This document shows positions 21,373 to 31,433 of a stretch of DNA of 64,000 bases, piece after piece. Position 1 is the first letter of the stretch. The number at the start of each line of letters is the position of its first letter. The notes under the pieces were generated by a model, which was not told where the DNA came from, did not search any database, and saw only the letters and a program-made list of their open reading frames with translations. The translations under genes and the position numbers were made by a program. The DNA comes from Nitratifractor sp. Its GTDB lineage: Bacteria; Campylobacterota; Campylobacteria; Campylobacterales; Sulfurovaceae. Where the stretch lies: positions 1 through 64,000 of the forward strand of contig WFNP01000074.1 in the NCBI GenBank assembly GCA_015488535.1, read 5' to 3'.

Positions 21373-21460
21373 GAAAATCATATTTACTCTAAAAAGATTG
21401 TAGTTTTAATATATGATTAAGGGAAATATTTAAGAGGTATTTGTTATATAGTAGTAGAGA

Positions 21461-22432
21461 TTAGTATATATACCCAATCTCCAAAACTCTTTTTCGTATT
21501 ATGTTTATGATCTTGTTTTTGCTGTATCCACACCATTTTGGTGCAAGAAGTGTATCATCTTCTATACCTGCTGTAACTCTCTGTATAGATATATATTCTG
21601 GTTTCATAGATATTGCATCTGTCAAGACATCAAGATACTCATCTATTGTAATAGGTGTAAAATCGCCTCTTTTATACTCATTTGCAAGTAGTGTATTTTT
21701 TACTACATACAAAGGATGGTATTTTACAGAATCTATACCCCAATCATACGCTGCTTTTGCAGAAGAGAGCATCATCTCTTTGTTTTCACCAGGTAGACCA
21801 AAGATTAAGTGTCCACATACATTCAGACCATAATCTTTGGCTTTTTTGATGGCTTTTTCTACATTAAGAGTATCATGACCTCTGTTTATTTTTTTGAGAG
21901 TCTCATCATATATCGATTGTATGCCAAACTCTATCCATATCTCTTTTTCTTTGGATAATTCAAGCAGATACTCAAGTGTCTCATCTGTCACACTGTCACT
22001 GCGGGTACCTATACTGAGTCCTATGACATTGGGATAATCCAGGGCTTTATCATATAGCTTTTTAAGAGTATCAAAAGGAGCATATGTATTGGTAAATGAC
22101 TGAAAATATATTATATACTTGTTATACCCCTCTTTTTTCATAAGAGGTATAGTCTCATTTATCTGCTCATCCAACTCTTTAAGCTGCTTGTTCAAAAGAG
22201 GATTATCACTACTGTTTAGATTTAGAAAAAATTTATCTTTGTTGCTTCCCAAATTTGGACTAAACGATTCATTCAAACAAAATGTGCATCCGCCTTTTGC
22301 AACTGTGCCATCAATATTTGGACAGGTAAAACCACTCAATCCTACAGGAACTTTGGCAACTCTCTCTCCATATTTTTCTTTGAGATATCTTCCAAATGTC
22401 CATAAACTTTTCAGTTTTTTATTTTGGCTCAA
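21461..22432 (-). CDS. TIGR01212/YhcC-like radical SAM protein
   Basis: GFTCPNIDGTVAKGGCTFC radical SAM cluster variant, YFQSFTNTYAP, GTRSDSV. Confidence 0.88.
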   Translation of the reverse strand: MSQNKKLKSLWTFGRYLKEKYGERVAKVPVGLSGFTCPNIDGTVAKGGCTFCLNESFSPNLGSNKDKFFLNLNSSDNPLLNKQLKELDEQINETIPLMKKEGYNKYIIYFQSFTNTYAPFDTLKKLYDKALDYPNVIGLSIGTRSDSVTDETLEYLLELSKEKEIWIEFGIQSIYDETLKKINRGHDTLNVEKAIKKAKDYGLNVCGHLIFGLPGENKEMMLSSAKAAYDWGIDSVKYHPLYVVKNTLLANEYKRGDFTPITIDEYLDVLTDAISMKPEYISIQRVTAGIEDDTLLAPKWCGYSKNKIINIIRKRVLEIGYIY

Positions 22433-23802
22433 CTATTACCTCCACAGCTTGGAGACTCGGCACAACCTCCGGCAAAATACTCACCTGTAAAACTTACAAG
22501 AGAATATTTTCTGTCTGTGCCTATAGAATCTACAAGACCATCTATAGATAAAAACCCAACACTGTCAGCACCTATCATCTGTGCTATCTCTTCAGGAGAC
22601 TTTTTGTTTGATATAAGCTCATCCATTGTAGGTGTGTCTATACCATATCTACATGGATATTTTATCTCAGGAGCTGCTATTCTCATATGCACCTCTTTGG
22701 CTCCTGCGTTTCTGAGCATTCTGACAATTCTGCCTGATGTTGTTCCTCTCACAAGCGAATCATCAACAATAGCTACCCTTTTACCCTCTATGAGATATTT
22801 GATAGGAGAGAGTTTCAACTTCACTTTTAAATCTCTTATCTGCTGAGTAGGCTCAATAAATGTCCTTCCTACATAATGATTTCTTACAATACCCATCTCA
22901 AATCTTGCACCCAATCCCTCAGCAAATCCCAAGGCTGCTGCTACTCCACTGTCTGGAACAGGTAAAACAATATCTACATCAGCTGGTTTCTCCTGAGCCA
23001 ATCTTTTACCCATTTTGACTCTGGTCTCATAGACATTTTTACCATCTATAATAGAGTCAGGTCTGGCAAAATATATATATTCAAATGCACACGGTCTGTA
23101 ATCAGGCTCAAATATTTGATAAGATACCGGCTCTTTCCCAGGCTCTTCAAATACCAACATCTCACCTGGTTTTACATCTCTGATAAACTCAGCATCTACC
23201 AAATCAAAGGCACAGGTTTCACTAGCTACTATATATCCACCGTCTTGAAGTCTGCCTAGACTCAGCGGTCTGATACCAAATCTGTCTCTCATTACAAACA
23301 TTTTGGAACGACTCTGAATAATCAGACAATATGCACCCTCTATTTTGCCAAGCATATCTTTGATTCTGTCAATGAGATTGTCTTGCTGACTTTTGGCTAT
23401 AAGATGAACAATATTTTCAGTATCCATATCTGTCTGAAAAATCGCACCTCTTTCTATGAGTCTCTCTCTGACTTCCATCTTATTAATAAGATTTCCGTTA
23501 TGCACTACTGATATCTCACCAAGTTTGTATCTTGCAAATACCGGCTGAGCATCTAAAACAGAGTCTTTACCGGCAGTAGAGTATCTGTTATGTCCTATTG
23601 CACAGTTACCATTCAAAATAGAGAGTTTGTCTTCATCAAATACTTCTGTAACAAGCCCTCTATCTTTAATCATAGTTATATGTTTGCCGTCAGCGGCACT
23701 AATTCCAGTGGACTCCTGCCCTCTATGTTGCATAGCAAACAGAGAGTAATATGCTACTTTAGAAGCATTTTCACTACCATATACACCAACTACGGCACAC
23801 AT
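22429..23802 (-). CDS. purF: Amidophosphoribosyltransferase
   Basis: MCAVVGVYG N-terminal Cys, MQHRGQESTGI, VAIVDDSLVRGTTSG PRPP loop. Confidence 0.96.
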   Translation of the reverse strand: MCAVVGVYGSENASKVAYYSLFAMQHRGQESTGISAADGKHITMIKDRGLVTEVFDEDKLSILNGNCAIGHNRYSTAGKDSVLDAQPVFARYKLGEISVVHNGNLINKMEVRERLIERGAIFQTDMDTENIVHLIAKSQQDNLIDRIKDMLGKIEGAYCLIIQSRSKMFVMRDRFGIRPLSLGRLQDGGYIVASETCAFDLVDAEFIRDVKPGEMLVFEEPGKEPVSYQIFEPDYRPCAFEYIYFARPDSIIDGKNVYETRVKMGKRLAQEKPADVDIVLPVPDSGVAAALGFAEGLGARFEMGIVRNHYVGRTFIEPTQQIRDLKVKLKLSPIKYLIEGKRVAIVDDSLVRGTTSGRIVRMLRNAGAKEVHMRIAAPEIKYPCRYGIDTPTMDELISNKKSPEEIAQMIGADSVGFLSIDGLVDSIGTDRKYSLVSFTGEYFAGGCAESPSCGGNS

Positions 23803-23842
23803 TATAAACTCCGATTAATTTTATTATTATATTTCAATTTGT

Positions 23843-24610
23843 TTACAGACCCAAGGCGTCATTGATACTGTATAAGCCCGGTTTCTGAGTAGCCAACCAT
23901 TTTGCCGCTCTTAATGCACCTTTTGAGAATGTCTCTCTGCTTGTAGCAGTATGATTGAGCTCCAGATATTCACCATCTCCGTAAAATCCTACTGTATGAC
24001 GACCTACTATATCGCCACCTCTGAGTGCCATTACTGCAATTTCATCTTTGCTTCTTGGACCAATTTGCCCATCTCTACCGCTAACTCTAACTTCATCTAA
24101 ATTTAAATCCCTACCCTTTGCGGCAAACTCTGCCAAAGTCAAAGCTGTGCCACTTGGAGCATCCACTTTGTGTCTATGGTGCATCTCTACAATCTCTATA
24201 TCATAATCTCTTAATGTAGCCGATACACTCTCTACGAGCTTTTTAAGTATAGCAATTCCTGCTGACATATTGGATGAATACAATACAGGCATCTCCATAG
24301 AGACTTCATCTATAAGATTTTGCTGATGCACACTCAAACCTGTAGTAGCTATTACCAATGCTCTTGGTATCTTCATGGCATTTTCACACAACTCCTGAGT
24401 AGCAGAAGGTGCCGAAAAATCTATTATAACATCACTGTTTTCAAGAAGCTCTTCCATACTGTTTGTAATAATTACACCTTTGGGAACATCAATCTTGAGC
24501 TCATCATATACATGCAAAACAGAGAGATTTAAATCTGAATCCTGCATAGTGTTTTTGATAAGAAACTCTCCCATTCTTCCGGTTGAGCCTAATATTCCTA
24601 TATTTATCAT
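23843..24610 (-). CDS. dapB: 4-hydroxy-tetrahydrodipicolinate reductase
   Basis: GILGSTGRMG, VEMHHRHKVDAPSGTAL. Confidence 0.95.
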   Translation of the reverse strand: MINIGILGSTGRMGEFLIKNTMQDSDLNLSVLHVYDELKIDVPKGVIITNSMEELLENSDVIIDFSAPSATQELCENAMKIPRALVIATTGLSVHQQNLIDEVSMEMPVLYSSNMSAGIAILKKLVESVSATLRDYDIEIVEMHHRHKVDAPSGTALTLAEFAAKGRDLNLDEVRVSGRDGQIGPRSKDEIAVMALRGGDIVGRHTVGFYGDGEYLELNHTATSRETFSKGALRAAKWLATQKPGLYSINDALGL

Positions 24611-24612
24611 AT

Positions 24613-25563
24613 CTATTCATTCTCCTGTACAAAATTTAATGCCTGCATACCGGCTACTGCACCATCTGCAGCCGCACACACCACCTGCTTGGCAGCTTCT
24701 ATTCTGATATCACCTGCTGCAAAAAGTCCAGGCACAGAAGTATGCATATTCAAATCGACTACTACCTGCCCCCTGTCATTCAATTCACAAAGAGCTTCAC
24801 CGTTTTCCTGTATCAAAACGGCATTGTTTACATTACTACCTACAAATACAAACAATCCGTTTACATTTAGCTTCATATTATCTCTGCCATCACTAAATCT
24901 CAACTCTACACCTCTAAGCCCTGTCATATCACCATATGCCTCTTCTATGACGGCATTGGTAATAATCTCTATATTATCACTCTTTTTCACTCTCTCTACA
25001 GTAGGAGGAGCAGCACGAAAACTCTCTCTTCTGTGTATTATATATACTTTGGAGCAGATATTAGACAGATACAGAGCCTCTTCCAGTGCAGTATCACCAC
25101 CTCCTAGTACTGCTACTTCCTGCCCTTTGTAAAAAAACCCGTCACATGTGGCACATGTGCTTACACCCTTGCCAAAAAATTCATCTTCACCTTTGAAACC
25201 GGCTCTTTTTGGAGTACTTCCTGTACAAACCACGACAGTTTTGGCTTTTACCTTTTCACTGCCCAAATCCACTTCAAATATATCACCCTCTTTTGATACT
25301 CTTTTGACCTCTTTCATCTCATGAACCATACCAAAATGGGTACACTGCTGTGGCCAAGGCTCCATCAAATCCATACCTGTAACAGGAGGGTTTTCTCTAA
25401 ATACTCCGGGATAATTTTCTATCTCCGAGCTTTGGGTAATCTGACCCCCTGGCATACCCATCTCATACATTACCACTCTTTTTAGTCCACCTCTGCTTGC
25501 ATAAAGCCCGGCAGTCAATCCCGCAGGACCGCCTCCGATAATGGCACAATCTAATATATCCAT
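24613..25563 (-). CDS. trxB: Thioredoxin-disulfide reductase
   Basis: AIIGGGPAGLTAGLYASRGG, CATCDGFFYKG, FAAGDIRIE. Confidence 0.95.
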   Translation of the reverse strand: MDILDCAIIGGGPAGLTAGLYASRGGLKRVVMYEMGMPGGQITQSSEIENYPGVFRENPPVTGMDLMEPWPQQCTHFGMVHEMKEVKRVSKEGDIFEVDLGSEKVKAKTVVVCTGSTPKRAGFKGEDEFFGKGVSTCATCDGFFYKGQEVAVLGGGDTALEEALYLSNICSKVYIIHRRESFRAAPPTVERVKKSDNIEIITNAVIEEAYGDMTGLRGVELRFSDGRDNMKLNVNGLFVFVGSNVNNAVLIQENGEALCELNDRGQVVVDLNMHTSVPGLFAAGDIRIEAAKQVVCAAADGAVAGMQALNFVQENE

Positions 25564-25646
25564 CTAAAAATCCTTAAATAAATTTATATATCTCTTCACG
25601 CTTCTTTAAAACAGCGTTTAAAAAACCGTGCAAAGATATTAAAGCA

Positions 25647-25665
25647 AGGTGGTTTAAAACCACCT
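25647..25665. terminator. Perfect hairpin between trxA and trxB
   Basis: AGGTGGTTT-A-AAACCACCT, 9-bp perfect stem. Confidence 0.6.
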
Positions 25666-25678
25666 CTAAAGTAAAATT

Positions 25679-25999
25679 TTACTTCAACAGTGCATCTATC
25701 TTCTGTGCAAATACATCTTTGCCCGCAGCACCTACCATCTGATCTACAAGCTCACCATCTTTGAAAAATAAAATAGTAGGAATAGAACGAATACCAAATT
25801 TTACAGCAATCTCCTGCTCCTCATCTGTATTTACTTTACAGATTTTTGCTTTGCCATCATAATCTTGGGCAAGCTCTTCAATTACTGGTGCAATCATTCT
25901 ACAAGGTCCACACCATGGAGCCCAGAAGTCCACTACTGCTACACCCTCTTTGATTGTCTCTTCAAAGTTATCTTTTGTCAATTCTATATATTTACCCAT
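25679..25999 (-). CDS. trxA: Thioredoxin
   Basis: VVDFWAPWCGPCRMIAPVIEEL. Likely start MGKYIELTKDNF; ORF track extends to 26044. Confidence 0.96.
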   Translation of the reverse strand: MGKYIELTKDNFEETIKEGVAVVDFWAPWCGPCRMIAPVIEELAQDYDGKAKICKVNTDEEQEIAVKFGIRSIPTILFFKDGELVDQMVGAAGKDVFAQKIDALLK

Positions 26000-26151
26000 T
26001 ACAATCCTTTTGTTTGAAATTTTTGGTAATGTGATTATACACACTTTTAGCTACAAATCTAAATAATTACAAAACACCAACCAAATTTAATGAAATAAAT
26101 ATATAATAATCCATAATATAGTAGTTTATATTTATCTGAAAGAAGAGTAAC

Positions 26152-27894
26152 ATGTTTGGAATATTTGGGAACAAAAAGATAGCAGATATAGATAAAGAGA
26201 GTGAATCTCTACTCTTTAAACCAACTATCAACTCATCGCATGATGCAGTCATTATTATAAGAGACAGAAAGAGTATAATATTTTCAAATCATCTGATGAA
26301 AAAATTAAAAATGATAAAAACAGGAACTCTAGTCGATGATTTAGAGGATATTATACTCTTTTATACTCCGGTTATGAAAGACTGGTCATCACTAGATGAT
26401 TTACTTGATTATCACGATAAAGTGAATGCTCCGGAGACTACTATGTTTGTAGGTTCAAAAATAAAATTTGACAAAAAAGAGATAGATGGTTTAAGCATAC
26501 AAATCTCAACAGTTACATCAGAAGATAATGATACTATATTTCATATAGTGCTAATCCACTGCCCTCTTGAAAAAATAAATGATGCAAGAGATATTTATCA
26601 CAATGCTCTCACAGGATTGCCAAATCAAAACAGAGCTTATGCTGATATATCTATATTGACAGCAAATACATCTCCTGAAAATTCATTTGCCGTAATTATT
26701 ATGGAGATGGATAATTTTGCAAAAATCCGCTCAATGGCAGGATACAAAGAGATGAATGATTTGATTATCCTGATAGCAAACAGACTTAAAGAGTTGTCAA
26801 AAGATGAGAGATTTAAAGTTTATCAACTCTTGCATGAAAACTTTTTGATAGTAGTCAAAGATACACAAACAATCAATGATATATATGAAGCAACTGATAA
26901 AATAAATGCTATCATAGAATCCTTAAAGGGTATGAATCCTGTATATAAACATATAGGCTTTTCAATGGGAGTAAGTCGTTATCCTCAGGAACTTACTCTT
27001 GATGAGCTTTTAAACGGAGCATATAATGCTCTAAGCAGAGCAAAAGAGAGTGGTGAAGGTCAAATTGTTATCTCATCTGCTGAAAAAACAGAGAAGAAAA
27101 AACTTCAACTCAAAGATATGATTACAGCAAGTGATATCAAAGATGCTTTAGAAAATGAGCAGTTCTTACTATATTTTCAACCAATTATCAATCAACCTCA
27201 CTTTAATATTGCCGGAGCAGAGGTATTAATCAGATGGAAACACCCGGAAAAAGGTATGATTTTTCCAGACAGCTTTATACCGTTGGCAGAGAGAAATGGT
27301 ATGATAGTGGATATTACTACCTATATGCTCTCCAAAGCACTCAAACAGATGAAAAACTGGAAAACATTTGGATTTAAACCTATTGAATTATCTGTAAATC
27401 TCTCAGCCAAAGATTTGGACAGTGATGAATTTTTACCAAACTTACAGGCTCTTTTAAATAAATATGATATTGAGCCGTTTAGATTGAAATGTGAAGTTAC
27501 AGAAACTGCTTCTATGATAAATCCTACTTTGACTCACAAAAAACTACAGGCTATGAAAAATATGGGTATAAAAATATCATTGGATGATTTTGGAACTGGA
27601 TACTCATCATTTGCATATTTAGCCGATTTTCCAATAGATTCACTAAAAATAGACAAAAGTTTTATTCAGGATATGAATACAAACGAAAAGCATAAAAACA
27701 TAGTATCAAGTATGGTAAAACTTGCCCATACACTGGGTATGAATGTCATAGCCGAAGGGGTAGAGCGAAAGAGTGATGTAAAGACACTGATGGAGTATGG
27801 CACAGACTTTTTCCAGGGATACTTCTTCTCAAAACCCATACCTCTTCTGGAATTTCAACACTTGTTGAAAAACGGTATAGATGTGAAAATATAG
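26152..27894 (+). CDS. Degenerate GGDEF / intact EAL domain protein (probable c-di-GMP phosphodiesterase)
   Basis: GLPNQNRAYAD with LLHENF in place of GGDEF; EVLIRW, EVTE, DDFGTGYSS, LKIDKSFI, AEGVE present. Confidence 0.9.
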   Translation: MFGIFGNKKIADIDKESESLLFKPTINSSHDAVIIIRDRKSIIFSNHLMKKLKMIKTGTLVDDLEDIILFYTPVMKDWSSLDDLLDYHDKVNAPETTMFVGSKIKFDKKEIDGLSIQISTVTSEDNDTIFHIVLIHCPLEKINDARDIYHNALTGLPNQNRAYADISILTANTSPENSFAVIIMEMDNFAKIRSMAGYKEMNDLIILIANRLKELSKDERFKVYQLLHENFLIVVKDTQTINDIYEATDKINAIIESLKGMNPVYKHIGFSMGVSRYPQELTLDELLNGAYNALSRAKESGEGQIVISSAEKTEKKKLQLKDMITASDIKDALENEQFLLYFQPIINQPHFNIAGAEVLIRWKHPEKGMIFPDSFIPLAERNGMIVDITTYMLSKALKQMKNWKTFGFKPIELSVNLSAKDLDSDEFLPNLQALLNKYDIEPFRLKCEVTETASMINPTLTHKKLQAMKNMGIKISLDDFGTGYSSFAYLADFPIDSLKIDKSFIQDMNTNEKHKNIVSSMVKLAHTLGMNVIAEGVERKSDVKTLMEYGTDFFQGYFFSKPIPLLEFQHLLKNGIDVKI

Positions 27895-27895
27895 T

Positions 27896-28231
27896 TCACA
27901 TTGTTATATTTTCTATAAACTCTATACTGTTTTTTTTCACTATAACGGCATCTATACAGTATGGAGTATCCAGTTTTTTTACATTCATATAGTATTGTGC
28001 CGATTTTATTATTTTGTGAAGTTTTGATGTAGTTATATTATATACAGGCTCAAAACTCCCCTGTGAACTCTTGACTTCTATAAAGTGCAACACTCCATCT
28101 TTTACAGCAACAATATCTATCTCTCCAAGTTTTTTGGCATAATAGTTCCTATCTGTCACTCTAAAGCCTCTGTTTTCAAGATATTTTACTGCTTTGTCTT
28201 CGGATTTGTTACCATACTCTCTATTACTCAC
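27896..28231 (-). CDS. UPF0102 (YraN-like) family protein
   Basis: GNKSEDKAVKYLENRGF, KLGEIDIVAVKDGVLHFIEVKSS. Confidence 0.9.
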   Translation of the reverse strand: MSNREYGNKSEDKAVKYLENRGFRVTDRNYYAKKLGEIDIVAVKDGVLHFIEVKSSQGSFEPVYNITTSKLHKIIKSAQYYMNVKKLDTPYCIDAVIVKKNSIEFIENITM

Positions 28232-28247
28232 TTGTCATATCCTATCA

Positions 28248-30344
28248 TCAACTGCCACTTATACCATATCCAAGTGGGACAACTTCGACTCTCAAAGATT
28301 TGAAACAGGCTGTCAAAGTATATCTGTCACTCTCATCACCAAAGAGTCTATTTATACCGCTTTTTGCATGGTGAAAAGTAGTAAATAGTGTCCCTTTTTT
28401 GATAGTATCACTATATTTTACACTCAATGCTTCACTCTCACCGTTTTTTGTTTTGAGCATAATCTTTTCTCCAAATACCTCTTCGTCATCAGGATTTGCC
28501 CATACGATATCTTCACTGTATTTGCTGTTTAATTTATCACTGTGTCTGGTTTGGGCTGAATTATTGTAATGAGCCAGTATTCTGCCTGTAGTGAGATACC
28601 TTTTCATTCCTGCTTTTTCAAAAGAGCCATCCAAAATATCAGATACCATTCCTCTCATTTCCCACTTGTGATATCTAAATTTGCCAAGTCCATCTTCTGT
28701 GCGAAAATCAAGCAGATGCAATATGGGAGTATCTTCATGATGTATAGGCCACTGCATACCCCTTTTTCTATGCCTTTTGAGTCTATAATATTGAGCTTTG
28801 GAAAATCTCTCATGAGCCACTTCTCTCACCTCATCCCATACATCTTCGCTACTCTTGTATCCAAAACCGTTATCAAGTTTTTCGGACAATATATTCAATA
28901 CTTCCCAGTCATCAGGCAAATCACTTTTCACAAGAGGCTGAGATAGATGAAGTCTTCTCATGGCATTTATATATACTCCTGTCTTTTCATAAGCAGATTT
29001 TACACCTATGACAATATCGGCTCTTTTTGCAACCTCTGTCATAAAAAGCTCTTGCACCATTAAAAAATCCAGATTGTCTATGGCTTTGGATATCTTATTG
29101 ATATTTGGATGAATATGGAGTATATCCTCACCCATATTGAGCATGGATTTAATCTCACCATCTATCATGGCATCAATTAACTGTGGAGTCATCTTGCCTA
29201 TTTTATTGGGTATTTTATAATCTGGTGCATAATATGGCAGACATCCCATATCACAGGCTCCCTGCACATTGTTTTGACCTCTCAGAGGCATCAATCCGGC
29301 TCCTCTTTTGCCTACATTTCCGGTAAGAAGTGCAAGATGAGCTATGGCCATGACTGACGCTGAACCGTCTGTATGCTCTGTCACACCAAGCCCCCACAGT
29401 ATCATAGAGCGTTTTATAGCATACTCTCTGGCAATATTGGGTATCATTTTTGACAGATACTCATAACCTTTTATCTGTTTGAAAAAAGACGGATTTGAAT
29501 AAGGGTCTGACAAAATAGACTCTTTGTACTCCTCAAACCCAGTAGTCCGCTGAGATACAAACTCTTTATCATAGAGTTCTTCATCCAGTATTACATACGC
29601 CATCATATTAAGTATCAAAAGATTTGACTCAAAAGGAATAATACAGTTGTATTTTGCCCTTTTTGAGAGTCTGGTATCTCTTACATCTATCAGTGCTAGA
29701 TTGTCATTTTTACTGACTGTATCTATGATACGATTGGCAATAATTGGATGGGCTTCGGCAGTATTTGAACCAATAATTATCAAAAATTCGGCATCATATA
29801 TATCATCATACGGATTAGTCGCAGCCCCCTCCCCTATTGTCTCCTTGAGTCCTTTTAGACTGGGAGAGTGGCATACTCTGGCACAGTTATCCACATGAGG
29901 AGAGCCTATTGTTTGCCTACAAAATTTTTGAAAGGCAAAGGCACTTTCACAGCTTGTCCTTGCTCCTCCTATTGCACAAAAGCTTTCATTGCCATACTTT
30001 TCTACACTGCTTTTTAGCTTTTTAGATGCAATATCCAAAGCCGTATCCAAATCTGTTGTATATGTATTGGCATCTCTTTCTATAAGTTTTGGGATATATT
30101 CAGCCAAAAGTTCACTATTTGCCTCTATAAAAGAGCGTTTTATCACAGGCTCTTTTATTCTCTCCCTGCTATCTATAAAATCAAAACCGTATTTACCTTT
30201 GATACAGAGTCTGCCCTGACTCACTACGCCATCTTTTTGGGCAAAGATTTTGACAATTTTATTATCTGATACTTCACCTACGATATCACACCCCACCCCG
30301 CAATATGTACATACGCTCTCTATCTCTTGTGTATCTCTTTTCAA
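28248..30344 (-). CDS. Molybdopterin oxidoreductase, formate dehydrogenase alpha (FdhF-like, Cys-containing)
   Basis: 4Fe-4S motif CTYCGVGCDI...GRLCIKGKYG, CARVCHSPSLKGL, LTGNVGKRGAGLMPLRGQNNVQGACDMG. Confidence 0.88.
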   Translation of the reverse strand: MKRDTQEIESVCTYCGVGCDIVGEVSDNKIVKIFAQKDGVVSQGRLCIKGKYGFDFIDSRERIKEPVIKRSFIEANSELLAEYIPKLIERDANTYTTDLDTALDIASKKLKSSVEKYGNESFCAIGGARTSCESAFAFQKFCRQTIGSPHVDNCARVCHSPSLKGLKETIGEGAATNPYDDIYDAEFLIIIGSNTAEAHPIIANRIIDTVSKNDNLALIDVRDTRLSKRAKYNCIIPFESNLLILNMMAYVILDEELYDKEFVSQRTTGFEEYKESILSDPYSNPSFFKQIKGYEYLSKMIPNIAREYAIKRSMILWGLGVTEHTDGSASVMAIAHLALLTGNVGKRGAGLMPLRGQNNVQGACDMGCLPYYAPDYKIPNKIGKMTPQLIDAMIDGEIKSMLNMGEDILHIHPNINKISKAIDNLDFLMVQELFMTEVAKRADIVIGVKSAYEKTGVYINAMRRLHLSQPLVKSDLPDDWEVLNILSEKLDNGFGYKSSEDVWDEVREVAHERFSKAQYYRLKRHRKRGMQWPIHHEDTPILHLLDFRTEDGLGKFRYHKWEMRGMVSDILDGSFEKAGMKRYLTTGRILAHYNNSAQTRHSDKLNSKYSEDIVWANPDDEEVFGEKIMLKTKNGESEALSVKYSDTIKKGTLFTTFHHAKSGINRLFGDESDRYTLTACFKSLRVEVVPLGYGISGS

Positions 30345-30542
30345 TTTGATATCCTTGATTATATTTAGATGTATAATAATAAATGAAGCTTAACTATAGA
30401 TTTAAAATTTGCTTATAGAGGTAAAAGGACAGAGCAGATGGAGCATCCCTTACAGTTAGATATACAAGGATCTATTTTGCACCAATTTTTAGCTATCAAA
30501 ACGAAATGTGCCAAGAGATACAAAAAATCGCTAAAGAGAAAA

Positions 30543-30554
30543 TTGACTTGTCAA
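30543..30554. promoter_or_regulatory. Palindrome TTGAC-TT-GTCAA upstream of TA module
   Basis: 5-bp arms; centre 30548.5, exactly 30 bp from the second palindrome. Confidence 0.6.
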
Positions 30555-30570
30555 AAAATTTCAGATAAAA

Positions 30571-30586
30571 TGACAATATATTGTCA
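30571..30586. promoter_or_regulatory. Perfect 16-bp palindrome TGACAATATATTGTCA, putative YefM/YoeB operator
   Basis: Perfect dyad ending 11 bp before the antitoxin ATG at 30598. Confidence 0.75.
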
Positions 30587-30597
30587 AAGGAGTCTTT

Positions 30598-30849
30598 ATG
30601 CAAGCAGTTTTTTACTCTCAAGCCAGAAATAATCTAAGAGAGATTATCAATAAAGTTTGTGATGATTTTGATGAATACATTGTCACGACAAAAGATAACA
30701 AAACAGCAGTCATCTTATCATATGATGAATATAGTGCAATGAAAGAGACAATATATCTTCTCTCTTCAAAAGCCAATAGAGATAGATTAAACGAAGCAAT
30801 AGAGCAAATAGAAAATCTAAATTTTGTTAAAAAAGATATAGATGTATGA
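30598..30849 (+). CDS. YefM/Phd-family antitoxin
   Basis: Phd/YefM N-term (FYSQARNNLREIINKVCDD, SYDEYSAMKETIYLLSS) followed by overlapping YoeB. Confidence 0.92.
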   Translation: MQAVFYSQARNNLREIINKVCDDFDEYIVTTKDNKTAVILSYDEYSAMKETIYLLSSKANRDRLNEAIEQIENLNFVKKDIDV

Positions 30850-31106
30850 TAGTGGGATTTGCCGATAAAGGTTGGGAAGATTATCAGTATTGGGTGAAAA
30901 ATGATAAAAAGATAGTAAAAAGAATAAATCTTCTTCTACAAGATATAAAACGAAGCCCAAACGATATGAACGGACTTGGTAAGCCAGAAAGACTAAAAGA
31001 GAACTTTAGTGGATATTTCTCAAGAAGAATCACTGCCGAGCATAGATTGGTATATAAAATTATCGGCGATATAATCGTTGTTGCTCAATGTAGGTATCAT
31101 TATTGA
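30846..31106 (+). CDS. YoeB/Txe-family mRNA interferase toxin
   Basis: WEDYQYW, GLGKPERLKENFSGYFSRRITAEHRLVYKI...CRYHY, near-complete YoeB signature. Confidence 0.95.
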   Translation: MIVGFADKGWEDYQYWVKNDKKIVKRINLLLQDIKRSPNDMNGLGKPERLKENFSGYFSRRITAEHRLVYKIIGDIIVVAQCRYHY

Positions 31107-31147
31107 TAGTTAGATAGGCAAGAGGGTATATATACCCTCTTTGAAGA

Positions 31148-31375
31148 TTATGACTCTTTGGATTTTTTATACTCCAAAATCATATGGAGTGCTTCATCTT
31201 TTAATAGCAACTTCTCTTTTTTGAGTTGCTCCAACTCTACATCACTTAGATGTAATCTTCCCTCATCTACATCTTTGGCTTTTTGGTCAAGCTCATTGTG
31301 TTTCTCAAAAATTTTGGCAAAATGTGCATTTGTCTGTTTTAGCTCACTAATCTCTTCTCTGTATTCTGATAACAT
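31148..31375 (-). CDS. YdcH/DUF465 family small protein
   Basis: FEKHNELDQKAKDVDEG...LEQLKKEKLLLKDEALHMI. Confidence 0.85.
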   Translation of the reverse strand: MLSEYREEISELKQTNAHFAKIFEKHNELDQKAKDVDEGRLHLSDVELEQLKKEKLLLKDEALHMILEYKKSKES

Positions 31376-31433
31376 CGTATAATCTCCTGATTAATTTTTT
31401 TATATTCTATCCATAATTTTGTTAAGGTAGCTT

